62,362 bases of DNA from Alphaproteobacteria bacterium (GTDB taxonomy: Bacteria > Pseudomonadota > Alphaproteobacteria > SP197): contig SHVY01000013.1 in the NCBI GenBank assembly GCA_009694045.1, forward strand, positions 1-62,362, read 5' to 3'. The notes beneath the pieces were generated by a model. That model did no database searches and was not told the DNA's origin. It saw only the letters and a list, made by a program, of their open reading frames with translations. Position numbers and translations under genes: made by a program. This document shows positions 7,342 through 15,399 of the stretch, in pieces. How positions within the stretch are numbered: position 1 is the stretch's first letter; every line of letters starts with the position of its first letter.

Positions 7342-8778
7342 ATGGATATCGCCGACTATGTTCGCCACGACGGCCTGGGTCTCGCCGAGTTGGTGCGCAA
7401 GCGCGAGGTCTCGCCGCAAGAGCTGGTACGGACCGCGCGGCGTGCCATCGCGATCGCCAACCCCACGATCAACGCGGTGGTCGAGACCTACGACGACGCG
7501 CCGGACGGGCGGCCGCCGCGCAAGGGTCCGTTCCGCGGCGTCCCCTTCCTGATCAAGGACGTGGGCCAGCACTTCGGCGGCCGGCGCATGGAGAACGGCA
7601 GCCGGCTCTGCCGCGGGTTCACGGTCGCGGCGGACAGCAACTTCGCGCGGATGGTGACGGCAACGGGCGTGACCCTGGTCGGCCGCTCCAACACCCCGGA
7701 ATTCTCGATGGCACTGAGCGCCGAGAACCTGTTGTACGGCGCCACGTCGAACCCGTGGAAGCTGGGCGCCTCGGCCAGCGGGTCGAGCGGCGGTGCGGCC
7801 GCGGCGGTCGCGGCGGGGATGGTACCGATCGCCCATGGCTCCGACATGGGGGGCTCGATTCGCGGACCCGCCGCGTGGTGCGGGACGATCGGGCTGTACC
7901 CGTCCCGCGGCCGCGTCTCCGCCGGTCCCCTGTACGCCGAGGGCGGCAATGGCATGTCCCAGGCGTTCGTCATGACCCGCACGATGCGCGACACCGCGGC
8001 GATGCTGGATGGCCTGTCGATCCCGCAACCGGGCGATCCCTTCGTGATCCGCCGGCCGCCGCGCCCCTTCGCCGCGTACACGACGATCCCGGCCAAGCCG
8101 CTTCGCATCGGCTGGTCGGCGGCGCCGCTGATGGATGCGCCGGTTGACCCCGAGATCGCCACCGTGGTGCGCCGGACGGCGGAGACCCTGGATGGCATGG
8201 GCCACCACGTCGAGGAGGCCGCGCCCGAGATCGACCTGCCGCTGATCGACCGCGCGTGCAAGGACGTATGGTACTTCGGCTTCGACCAGGTGCTCGACGA
8301 CTGGGGGCGCCGGCTGGGGCGCGAGGTCGGCCCGGACACGGTCGAGCGCGCGACCCTCGCGTTCCACGCGTTCGCCAAGGGGCAATCGCCGGCGCGCTAC
8401 TTCGCTGCGCTGGCCGACTGCAACACCGTGCGCCGAACCGTCGGCCGGTTCTTCACGACCCACGACGTGTGGTTGAGCCCCACCTGCGCCCAGGTGGCGG
8501 CGCCGTTCGGGACCTACGGCATGAACATCTCCGTTCCGCCGGAGGACTTCCTGGTCCACGAGCAGCGGCCCTGCCAGTTCATGATCGTCAACAACGTCAC
8601 CGGCCAGCCGGCGATCTCCCTGCCGCTGGGGATGCATTCCAACGGCCTGCCGATCGGAGTCCAACTTGGCGCCCGCCCGGGCGAGGAGCACCTGCTGGTC
8701 CAGCTCGGCACCGCCCTGGAAGAGGCCATGCCATGGCGGCACCGCGTTCCGCCGCTGCATGTGACGAACCTCGGATAG
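7342..8778 (+). CDS. Amidase-signature hydrolase
   Basis: The 478-aa enzyme belongs to the amidase-signature family (GatA, AtzF, AmiE-type). The catalytic triad is visible: Lys72 in PFLIKDV, the cis-Ser in ASASGSSGGAAAAV (about 147-149) and the nucleophile Ser172 in GSDMGGSIRGPA. It hydrolyses an amide or ester of unknown identity. It is not a GatA subunit: gatB and gatC are absent, and the C-terminal part matches stand-alone amidases. It is followed after 5 bp by a TIM-barrel gene, suggesting a two-gene catabolic unit divergent from the acyl-CoA dehydrogenase. Confidence 0.92.
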   Translation: MDIADYVRHDGLGLAELVRKREVSPQELVRTARRAIAIANPTINAVVETYDDAPDGRPPRKGPFRGVPFLIKDVGQHFGGRRMENGSRLCRGFTVAADSNFARMVTATGVTLVGRSNTPEFSMALSAENLLYGATSNPWKLGASASGSSGGAAAAVAAGMVPIAHGSDMGGSIRGPAAWCGTIGLYPSRGRVSAGPLYAEGGNGMSQAFVMTRTMRDTAAMLDGLSIPQPGDPFVIRRPPRPFAAYTTIPAKPLRIGWSAAPLMDAPVDPEIATVVRRTAETLDGMGHHVEEAAPEIDLPLIDRACKDVWYFGFDQVLDDWGRRLGREVGPDTVERATLAFHAFAKGQSPARYFAALADCNTVRRTVGRFFTTHDVWLSPTCAQVAAPFGTYGMNISVPPEDFLVHEQRPCQFMIVNNVTGQPAISLPLGMHSNGLPIGVQLGARPGEEHLLVQLGTALEEAMPWRHRVPPLHVTNLG

Positions 8779-8783
8779 GCCGG

Positions 8784-9626
8784 GTGCAACGCCTTCTCGT
8801 CTTGCAGTCACTGTGGGCGATGGAACGGCGCCGCCCGGACGGCCAGGAATGGTCGCTCGAGGAGAAGATCGCGATGATCGCCGACGCGGGCTTCGACGGC
8901 GCCAGCGTCGATTTCGGCGACGCGGCCTGCTCGCGCCGCGCCACGGCCTTGCTGCGGGAGCGCGGCCTGACCTGGCAGGTGGAGTGCTTCGTCGCGACGG
9001 TCGCGGGGCTGCGACCGATCGTCGAGCTGCACCGGGAGTTGGGCGGCACCCACATCAACCTGCTGCCGACGATCCGACCCTACACCCTCGACGAAGCCGT
9101 GCCCTTCGTCGAAGGCTGGCGGGACATGGCCAGGGCTGCCGGGGTCGACCTGCTGATCGAGACCCACCGCAACGTGCTGACCACCGACCTCATCTTCACG
9201 CTGCACCTGCTCGATCGCTTTCCCGATCTGCGGCTGGAGGCCGATCTTTCCCACTTCCTGGTGGGGCGCGAGTTCGGGTATCCGGTGAGCGACGAGAACC
9301 AAGCCCACGTCCACCGCATCCTCGACGCGAGCTGGGCGATCCAGGGGCGGGTCGGCAGCCGCGAGCAGATCCAGGTGCCGATCACCTTTCCGCACCTCGG
9401 GCACTGGCTGGACCTGTTCCTCGGTTGGTGGGAGTACGGAATCCGAAGCTGGCACCGCCGCGCGGGGCCCGATGCCACGCTGACCTTTCTGTGCGAGCTC
9501 GGACCCAAGGAGTACGCGATCACCGGCGCCGACGGCTACGAGCTGAGCGATCGCTGGCAGGAAGCCTTGATCCTGAAGGACCTGATCCGCGAGTTGTGGC
9601 GGCGGATCGCGGCCGAGGGGCGCTAG
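8784..9626 (+). CDS. Sugar-phosphate isomerase/epimerase-like TIM-barrel protein
   Basis: The 280-aa protein resembles the xylose-isomerase-like TIM-barrel family (COG1082). The N-terminal strand LLVLQSLWAM, EEKIAMIADAGFDGASVDFG, a central LLIETHRNVLTT and LRLEADLSHFLVG with conserved Glu, His and Asp metal ligands support this. The start is GTG at 8784, 5 bp after the amidase stop, because homology begins there; an ATG at 8820 is internal. The function could be epimerisation, isomerisation or dehydration of a small polyol acid. Its TAG stop (9624-9626) is within the CTAG that opens repeat B2. Confidence 0.85.
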   Translation: MQRLLVLQSLWAMERRRPDGQEWSLEEKIAMIADAGFDGASVDFGDAACSRRATALLRERGLTWQVECFVATVAGLRPIVELHRELGGTHINLLPTIRPYTLDEAVPFVEGWRDMARAAGVDLLIETHRNVLTTDLIFTLHLLDRFPDLRLEADLSHFLVGREFGYPVSDENQAHVHRILDASWAIQGRVGSREQIQVPITFPHLGHWLDLFLGWWEYGIRSWHRRAGPDATLTFLCELGPKEYAITGADGYELSDRWQEALILKDLIRELWRRIAAEGR

Positions 9627-9818
9627 AGCACGTTCCGTTCATGGTGACCCGCCCCTCCCCTTACCCCTCCCGCAAGGGGAGGGGGAAAACAAGAACGTCC
9701 CCTCCCGCGAGGGGAGGGGAAAGATTCGAGTCGACCCGTGCGTCCCCCCTCCCCTTGCGGGAGGGGTAGGGGGAGGGGGCCGATCCGACCCAAGTCCACG
9801 TGGTCGGAACGTGCGCTA
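9623..9818. repeat. Palindromic repeat B, copy B2 (expanded)
   Basis: Fills the whole gap between the convergent TIM-barrel and Rieske genes. The termini are inverted repeats, CTAGAGCACGTTCCG on the left and CGGAACGTGCGCTA on the right. The interior has three C-rich/G-rich hairpin units of the CCCTCCC/GGGAGGG type, one more than in B1 or B3. The left end supplies the TAG stop of the TIM-barrel gene and the right end the TAG stop of the Rieske gene. G-runs at 9759-9779 fit a G-quadruplex pattern. Confidence 0.9.
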
Positions 9819-10841
9819 ATCGGCGTTCAGGGCTTCGCGGACCAGGGCCTGGAACATCGCGGTGTGGCGCTCCTGCCGCGGCGACAGGCGGCCGGCGCGG
9901 TAGAACCCGGCGCGCAGGTTTCGCTGCACGGCCTGGCAGATGCCCAGATCCTCCTCGACGATGGACCGGGCCCAGGCGAAGGCATCGGCGCGCTGGTCCG
10001 CATCCAGCCCGTGGAACCACTGCCAGCTGGTCGAGCGCAAGTGCCCGACGCCGTCGGGCTCGATGCGCTCGGCCTTGAACGCCTGTTCCGAGATGGTCGC
10101 CTGGAAGCCGGGGAAGCGGTAGTACCACAGGCCCATTCGCCCGCGGATGCCGGCCCCATCAGCGCGGTATTCCATGTGGAACGCGATGCAGCGGCCTTCG
10201 TCGTAGGAGCGGATGTCGATCTTGTCGGGCACGACCGCGGCCGCTAGGCGGGGGTGCACGTGCGGCAGGTGGTAGCCCTCGCAGGTGTTGTCGCAATAGG
10301 TCTTCCAGTTGGCCGCGCCGCTCACCACGAAGCTGCCGTGGTACGTCATCGTCGCCGGGTCACGGTAGGCGGAGCAAAGGCCAGGGATCGCACCGAGCCA
10401 CGTCGGCAGGTCGACGACGGTCGGTTGCGGGCAGACGAAGACGAGCCCCAGCCAGGTGTCGAGGCGCAACGGCAGCAGCCCGAAATCCGCGCGATCGAAC
10501 GTCGGGTCGGCGCCGAAATTCGGGGCGAGTTGGAGCGCCCCGTCGGTGCCGTATGCCCAGCCGTGGTAGGGGCAGCGGATGATGTCGCACCGCCCTGCCC
10601 CATCGGCCATCAGCGCCGAGGCGCGGTGCCGGCAGACGTTGTGGAAGGCCCGGAGCGCACCGTCGCGCCCGCGCACGACCATGATCGGCCAACCGTTGAT
10701 CCGCTCCGCCCGCCAGGCACCCGCCGCTTCGAGCCCCGCCGCGGGGCCGAAGAGGGACCAGTTGCGGGCGAAGATCCGCGACTGTTCGCGTTCGAGAATC
10801 GCCGGGTCGGTGTACCAATCGGCGGGCAGGGTCTCGGGCAT
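9816..10841 (-). CDS. Rieske non-haem iron oxygenase, alpha subunit
   Basis: The 341-aa protein has the N-terminal Rieske [2Fe-2S] motif C70-R-H72 ... C90-P-Y-H93 and the C-terminal mononuclear iron site region (CDNTCEGYHLPHVHP, with two His). The length and motif spacing fit ring-hydroxylating or N-demethylating oxygenases, such as glycine-betaine or stachydrine demethylases. The position at the end of an operon with glutamate-synthase-like and glycine decarboxylase genes favours N-demethylation of a methylated amine (inference). No dedicated ferredoxin reductase is adjacent. The start is the ATG at 10841, three bases after the cupin stop. Its stop is provided by repeat B2. Confidence 0.92.
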   Translation of the reverse strand: MPETLPADWYTDPAILEREQSRIFARNWSLFGPAAGLEAAGAWRAERINGWPIMVVRGRDGALRAFHNVCRHRASALMADGAGRCDIIRCPYHGWAYGTDGALQLAPNFGADPTFDRADFGLLPLRLDTWLGLVFVCPQPTVVDLPTWLGAIPGLCSAYRDPATMTYHGSFVVSGAANWKTYCDNTCEGYHLPHVHPRLAAAVVPDKIDIRSYDEGRCIAFHMEYRADGAGIRGRMGLWYYRFPGFQATISEQAFKAERIEPDGVGHLRSTSWQWFHGLDADQRADAFAWARSIVEEDLGICQAVQRNLRAGFYRAGRLSPRQERHTAMFQALVREALNAD

Positions 10842-10844
10842 CAA

Positions 10845-11225
10845 TCAAGTCTTGGTCGGGCCGTGGGTCGGATAGGCGATCCTCTTGGCCGAGGAGGGCG
10901 ACTTGTCGACGGGACAAACGGCGTAGAAGAACGTGCATTTGCCCTTGGTCAGGTAGGTCATGGGCAATCCCCGCGGAATCCAGATCGTATCGCCGGGGCC
11001 GCCGGTGTAGTCGCCTTGGCCCTTGACGCGGATCGTCATGCGGCCTTCGAGAACGAACAGGATCTCGTCGTAGGTGCAGGTCCAGGCGACGTCGGCGTCG
11101 TTGAAGACGCCGATGCCGCCGCCGAGTTCGGGACTGAACGATGCGTTGACCAGGCCGAGGACCGCATGGCCCTCCTTGGGCGCCAGGTCCAGATCCTCGC
11201 GCCGGAAAAGTTTCACTTCGGACAT
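10845..11225 (-). CDS. EutQ-like cupin protein
   Basis: The 126-aa single-domain cupin has a beta-barrel core: TYDEILFVLEGRMTIRVKG and GPGDTIWIPRGLPMTYL. It resembles EutQ, the acetate-kinase-like or accessory cupin of ethanolamine utilisation, but there is no eut operon here. The start chosen is MSEVKLFRRED at 11225, with GGGAGA upstream; an earlier in-frame start adds 29 unconserved residues. Its stop and the Rieske start are three bases apart, so the two are translationally coupled. It may be a small-molecule sensor or an accessory enzyme of the operon; the catalytic role is unknown. Confidence 0.85.
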   Translation of the reverse strand: MSEVKLFRREDLDLAPKEGHAVLGLVNASFSPELGGGIGVFNDADVAWTCTYDEILFVLEGRMTIRVKGQGDYTGGPGDTIWIPRGLPMTYLTKGKCTFFYAVCPVDKSPSSAKRIAYPTHGPTKT

Positions 11226-11244
11226 GCAGGGTTCTCCCGATTGT

Positions 11245-12342
11245 TCAAGCCACGCGACAAACCGCGACGATGCCGACGCCGGTGATGACCCGCCGATAGC
11301 CGGCGAGCGCATGATCGAGGTCGGCCTCGCCCGTGTCTACCCTCAGGGTTTGGTTGTGGAGCGCGGCGAGCTTCGCCTCGGTCGCGGTGACGACGATGTT
11401 CCCCAACCCGACCCGGCGGATGACATCGGGGCTCATCTGCTGGTTGCCGCGCCCCAGGATGAAGCCCTGGCCGCCGATGGGGGAGACCACGACCGTCGCC
11501 GAGGCCCCATCCGATAGAGCGCGTAGAATGGCCTGTTCGTTCGCATCCGCCGCGACCATCGCGCCATGGCGCACCAGGTCGACGCCAAGGAGCGTCTTGA
11601 CGACCCCCAGGCGCTCCGCCACCGCCCGAACGGTGGTGCCGGGGCCGAGAAGCAGGAGCCGGTCCGGTTCCACTGCCTGAGCGATCGCCTCGGCGATGCT
11701 GGCGAGCGCCAGGCAATCGGAGCGACCGCCGCCGATCTTCACGCCCTGCACGACGTCCTCGGCATAAGGCGCCAGGAGATAGCCGTACAGACGCGCCGAT
11801 ACGCTGCCCACGCGGTAGGCGGCTTCGTCGATGTCCATGACTTCGACCGCGACCGTCGCCGCGCGTCCATGCAGGAAGCGGCCCGCCAGATCGCCCGCCG
11901 CCCTGGGCGTCGCCCCGAAGACGGCCGAGTGCATCTTCACGCCGGCCGGGACCCCGAGGACCGGCACCTCGCGTTCGATCGCGACCAGGACATCGCGCGC
12001 CGTCCCGTCGCCACCGGCGAACAACAGGAGGTCGATGCCCTGCCGCACCATGGCGCGGGCGAGGCGCACGGTGTCGTCCGCCGTGGTAACGCCGGCCGGC
12101 TCGCCGACAACGCGCGGCGAAAATCCAGCGGCGCGTGCCGCCGCCTCGCCCATCGCCCCGGCCGGCGCCAGGACCGTCACCTCGCGCGGCAGAGCCCGCA
12201 GGGCCAGGGCCATGCGTGCCCCAGCCATGGGGATCGCGCCCAAGGCGAGCGACCGCGCGGCGATCTCGGCCGTGTCGGTGCCCTTCAGTCCGACCCTGCC
12301 GCCCAGCCCCGCCAAGGGGTTGACGAGGATTCCGACCCGCAC
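11245..12342 (-). CDS. ATP-NAD kinase-family protein (AcoX-like)
   Basis: The 365-aa protein starts with VGILVNPLAGLGGRVGLKG (GTG start) and has LLFAGGDGTARDV (about 107-119), the GGDGT motif of NAD and diacylglycerol kinases, then SVFGATPRAAGDLAGRFL. It belongs to COG3199 (AcoX-like), a branch of NAD-kinase-fold proteins found beside catabolic operons, whose substrate is not firmly established. Within this operon it could phosphorylate NAD(H) or a pathway metabolite. It lies 12 bp after gcvPB and 19 bp before the cupin, all in the same orientation. Confidence 0.85.
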   Translation of the reverse strand: MRVGILVNPLAGLGGRVGLKGTDTAEIAARSLALGAIPMAGARMALALRALPREVTVLAPAGAMGEAAARAAGFSPRVVGEPAGVTTADDTVRLARAMVRQGIDLLLFAGGDGTARDVLVAIEREVPVLGVPAGVKMHSAVFGATPRAAGDLAGRFLHGRAATVAVEVMDIDEAAYRVGSVSARLYGYLLAPYAEDVVQGVKIGGGRSDCLALASIAEAIAQAVEPDRLLLLGPGTTVRAVAERLGVVKTLLGVDLVRHGAMVAADANEQAILRALSDGASATVVVSPIGGQGFILGRGNQQMSPDVIRRVGLGNIVVTATEAKLAALHNQTLRVDTGEADLDHALAGYRRVITGVGIVAVCRVA

Positions 12343-12354
12343 GGTGGGAGACGC

Positions 12355-13938
12355 TCAGTAGCCGCCGTGCTTGCGCGTCGCCCGGGGGCTGCGTGGGCCC
12401 GACCAAGCGGATCGTTTGCGCAGGTAGGCGCGGTAGGTGAAGGCCCAGGTCGCGGGATCGTGGGGGATCTCGCCGTCGATGCGGCCGATCGACGCGTTGT
12501 GCGGGGCCGACCTCACCCGCTCGGGCGTGGTTCGAGCCTCCTCGGCGATCGCCCGCAGGGCCGCGACCATCGCATCCATCTCCGCGATCGTGAGGGACTC
12601 CCCAGGCTCCAGCGTGAACGGCTGCGGCACCAGCATGGGAACGTGACTGGTCATGTAGTGCTGCACGCCGAAATCCACCAGACGATCCTCGATCTCGGCG
12701 CTGGCGACGCCCGTCTCCTGGAACAGCGGTTCCCAGCTATAGCGAACCTGCTCGAGTTTGGGATAGGTATTGGCGGGCCAGGGAATCGCCACGCCGGGAA
12801 TCGCGCGGATCCGGTTCAGCATGTAGTTGTTGTTGAGCACGGCCGTCTCGGCGACGGCACGCAGGCCGTCGGCCCCCAGGCTCATGACCCAGGCGTAGGC
12901 CTTCAAGACCGTCTGCACGTTGCCGAGAAAGGCGCGGATCTTGTCGATCGCGTCGGGCCGATCGACGTCGAGGCCGTAGCGCTCGCCGTCGAACGTGACC
13001 ACCGGCTTCGGCAGGAAGCGGCGCAACGGCTCGCGCACGCCCACCGCCGCGCAGCCCTGACCGACCGCGCCGTGGGGCGCCGAGAACGTCTTGTGCAGGT
13101 TGAACTGGCACAGATCGAAGCCGGCATCGCCGGCCCGCGCGATCCCCAGCAGCGGGTTGCCGTTGGCCTGGTCGTAGGCGCACAGCCCGCCGGCCCCGTG
13201 CACCAGATCGACGAACTCCCGGATGTGCGGGTTGTACTGGCCAGTGTCCTCGGGATTGGTGAGCATCATCCCCGCGGTCCGCTCCGACAAGGCGGCCTGC
13301 AAGGCGCCGACATCGGCGTACCCCATGGCGCCCGGCATCAGGGTGATCACCTTGAAGCCCGCGACCGCCGGGGTCGCGGCATCGGCCGGATGAGAGAACG
13401 CCGTGGTGATGATCTCGTTGCGCCGTGCCTGGTCGCCCCGCGCGGCGTGATACGCCCGGATGATGCAGGCGTTGGTGTAGATGCCCTGGGCGCCGCTGCC
13501 GGGCTGGAACGTGAACTCGTCCATGCCGGCGATCGCGCACATCATGCGGTTGAAGCGATAGAGAATCTCGAGCACGCCCTGGATCGTCTCCGGGTCCTGG
13601 AGGGGATGCACGTCGGCGAGGCGATGGTCGCGGGCGACGTGATCGTGGACCTTGGGGCTGTACTTCATGGTGCAGGTCCCCATCATGTCGGTGGTCACGT
13701 CGAAGCCCATGCACATCTGCGCGAGGCGGGTGAAATGCCGCACCACGCGGTGCTGGGTGACCTCGGGCAGGGCCGGCGGCGCGGCGCGGCGGAGCGCCTT
13801 CGGCAGCCGGGACAGGACATCGCCGGCGGCCTGCATGATCGCCGGGTCGGTCGCGGGCGGGATGATGCCGCGGGCACCCGCCTCGCTCAGCTCCTGGATC
13901 AGCGGCTCGTTCCAGCGGGCGGCGTGAAAGGCGGTCAT
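12355..13938 (-). CDS. gcvPB: Glycine decarboxylase P-protein subunit 2
   Basis: The 527-aa protein is the PLP-binding subunit of the two-subunit glycine dehydrogenase (decarboxylating). The Schiff-base lysine lies in CQFNLHKTFSAPHGAVGQG, and MCMGFDVTTDMMGTCTMKYSP, FTFQPGSGAQG and TNPEDTGQYNPHIREF are family landmarks. It decarboxylates glycine and passes the aminomethyl group to the H-protein lipoyl arm. Its ATG overlaps the gcvPA stop (ATGA). Neither gcvH nor gcvT is in this operon, so the enzyme must use H-protein encoded elsewhere or act on another amino acid. The window does not show a glycine riboswitch before the pair. Confidence 0.93.
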   Translation of the reverse strand: MTAFHAARWNEPLIQELSEAGARGIIPPATDPAIMQAAGDVLSRLPKALRRAAPPALPEVTQHRVVRHFTRLAQMCMGFDVTTDMMGTCTMKYSPKVHDHVARDHRLADVHPLQDPETIQGVLEILYRFNRMMCAIAGMDEFTFQPGSGAQGIYTNACIIRAYHAARGDQARRNEIITTAFSHPADAATPAVAGFKVITLMPGAMGYADVGALQAALSERTAGMMLTNPEDTGQYNPHIREFVDLVHGAGGLCAYDQANGNPLLGIARAGDAGFDLCQFNLHKTFSAPHGAVGQGCAAVGVREPLRRFLPKPVVTFDGERYGLDVDRPDAIDKIRAFLGNVQTVLKAYAWVMSLGADGLRAVAETAVLNNNYMLNRIRAIPGVAIPWPANTYPKLEQVRYSWEPLFQETGVASAEIEDRLVDFGVQHYMTSHVPMLVPQPFTLEPGESLTIAEMDAMVAALRAIAEEARTTPERVRSAPHNASIGRIDGEIPHDPATWAFTYRAYLRKRSAWSGPRSPRATRKHGGY

Positions 13939-15329
13939 CGTACGGCCTCCGCGAGCGCGGCCGTGAACCGGTCGATGTCCGCTCGGTCGTGAACCTCGGT
14001 GAAGCACACCATCATGCGCGCGGCGAGTTCGGGAAACTCCGTTCCCAGGTCGTGACCGCCCATGATCCCGACGCCGAGCAATCGCCGGTTGATCGCCGCG
14101 ACCGTTTTCCCGGTCCCGGCCAGGTCGACGACGAATTCCTTGAAGACCACGCCGTTCTGCCCCGGAACCCGCACGCCCGGGATCGCCGCGATGCCCTTGG
14201 TCGCGTAGCGGGCGCGCGCCATGATCCCTTGCCCCAGCTCGACCATGCCCTTGGGACCCATCAGCGACAGGTACACGGCCGCGCCGATGCCCCACAGCCA
14301 TTGGGTGGTGCCGTAGTAGTCGGTCGCCTCGTGGCGCTTGTCGTAGGACGTGCGCTCCTGGGTCGACCAGCCGAAACCGATCCCGCCGCCGGCCGCCGGC
14401 GACGGCGTGATCAGCATAGTCGGGTATTCGTGGACGAAACGCTCCTCGTCGCGGCTGGCGATGAATCCGGCGCAGCCGCCGCCGCCGTACATGCGAATGC
14501 CGAGGGGTTGCAGATCGCCGGTCACGATATCGGCGCCATAGTCCGCTGGGGCGGCGATGACGCCGAGGCTGATCGGATCGACCGCGACGACGACCAGCGC
14601 GCCGGCGGCATGGGCCAGGGCGGCGGCCTCGGGCGCGCCGGTCTCGACGCTGCCGAGATAGCCGGGGTTCTCGATGTAGACGGCGCCGATCGCGGACGAC
14701 AGCTTGGCCCGCAGGTCGGCGAGATCGAGCAGGCCGGTATCCGGATCCTGGCGAACCGTGGTGATCGTCGCGGCCGGCTGGGTGAACCCGCGCAGTTGCG
14801 ACAGCCTATCGGGGTGCATCAGCGCGGGCACCAGGATGCCGCGGCGGCCGGTGACGCGGCACGCCATGGCGATGGCGCTGCACGCCGCCGCGCCCGCGTC
14901 GTAGGTCGGCGGCGACACCACCTCCATGCCGACCAGTTCGCCCAGGAGACTCTGGAATTCGAACAGCGCCTGGTTCTTGCCGTGATCCGAATAAGGCCCC
15001 CCGGCATAGGCCGTCAGAAACTCGCCGCGCCCGACGATTTCGTCGCACAGGGCCGGAACGAAGTGCTGCCAGCAGCCGGCACCGCGCACGTTGAGGAGAT
15101 CACGGCAACTCCGGTTGCGCGCGAGGATCCCTTCCAGATGGCGCCGCAGATCGTGTTCCCCGGGCAAGGGGGGCGGCAGGTCGAGCACGCCCTGGAGCCG
15201 CAGGTCAGCCGGGACCGACGCGTACAGCTCGTCGATGTCGCCGACCCCGATCGCGGCCAGCAACCGTCGCCGCGGCTCCGGTGCCGCGTTCGGAACATAC
15301 GGATGGGTAAACCCCGCGCCCTTGGCCAT
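13935..15329 (-). CDS. gcvPA: Glycine decarboxylase P-protein subunit 1
   Basis: The 464-aa partner of gcvPB has THPYVPNAAPEPRRRLLAAI, the FLTAYAGGPYSDHG-like segment, NQALFEFQSLLGELVGMEVV then YDAGAAACSAIAMA, and C-terminal GHDLG. The start was placed at MAKGAGFTHPYVPN (15329), with GAGGGGG five bases upstream; ATGs at 15332 and 15353 are alternatives. It forms an alpha2-beta2 complex with GcvPB. It follows the GltD-like gene after 70 bp in the same orientation. The association with glutamate-synthase-like genes, without gcvT and gcvH, is unusual. Confidence 0.92.
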   Translation of the reverse strand: MAKGAGFTHPYVPNAAPEPRRRLLAAIGVGDIDELYASVPADLRLQGVLDLPPPLPGEHDLRRHLEGILARNRSCRDLLNVRGAGCWQHFVPALCDEIVGRGEFLTAYAGGPYSDHGKNQALFEFQSLLGELVGMEVVSPPTYDAGAAACSAIAMACRVTGRRGILVPALMHPDRLSQLRGFTQPAATITTVRQDPDTGLLDLADLRAKLSSAIGAVYIENPGYLGSVETGAPEAAALAHAAGALVVVAVDPISLGVIAAPADYGADIVTGDLQPLGIRMYGGGGCAGFIASRDEERFVHEYPTMLITPSPAAGGGIGFGWSTQERTSYDKRHEATDYYGTTQWLWGIGAAVYLSLMGPKGMVELGQGIMARARYATKGIAAIPGVRVPGQNGVVFKEFVVDLAGTGKTVAAINRRLLGVGIMGGHDLGTEFPELAARMMVCFTEVHDRADIDRFTAALAEAVR

Positions 15330-15399
15330 CATCGCCCCCTCGCTTTCCGGCATGATAGGGCGAAGGCGGGCCGAGGGGAACGGATGTGTCCTTTCGCGA

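Noticed and set aside
9630..9815. CRISPR-like repeated CCCTCCC/GGGAGGG units
   Set aside because: Units are palindromic, irregularly spaced, with no unique spacers and no cas genes; they belong to the dispersed B repeat.
15330..15399. Possible glycine riboswitch before gcvPA
   Set aside because: Only 70 bp separate the genes and no tandem glycine aptamer pattern is visible.
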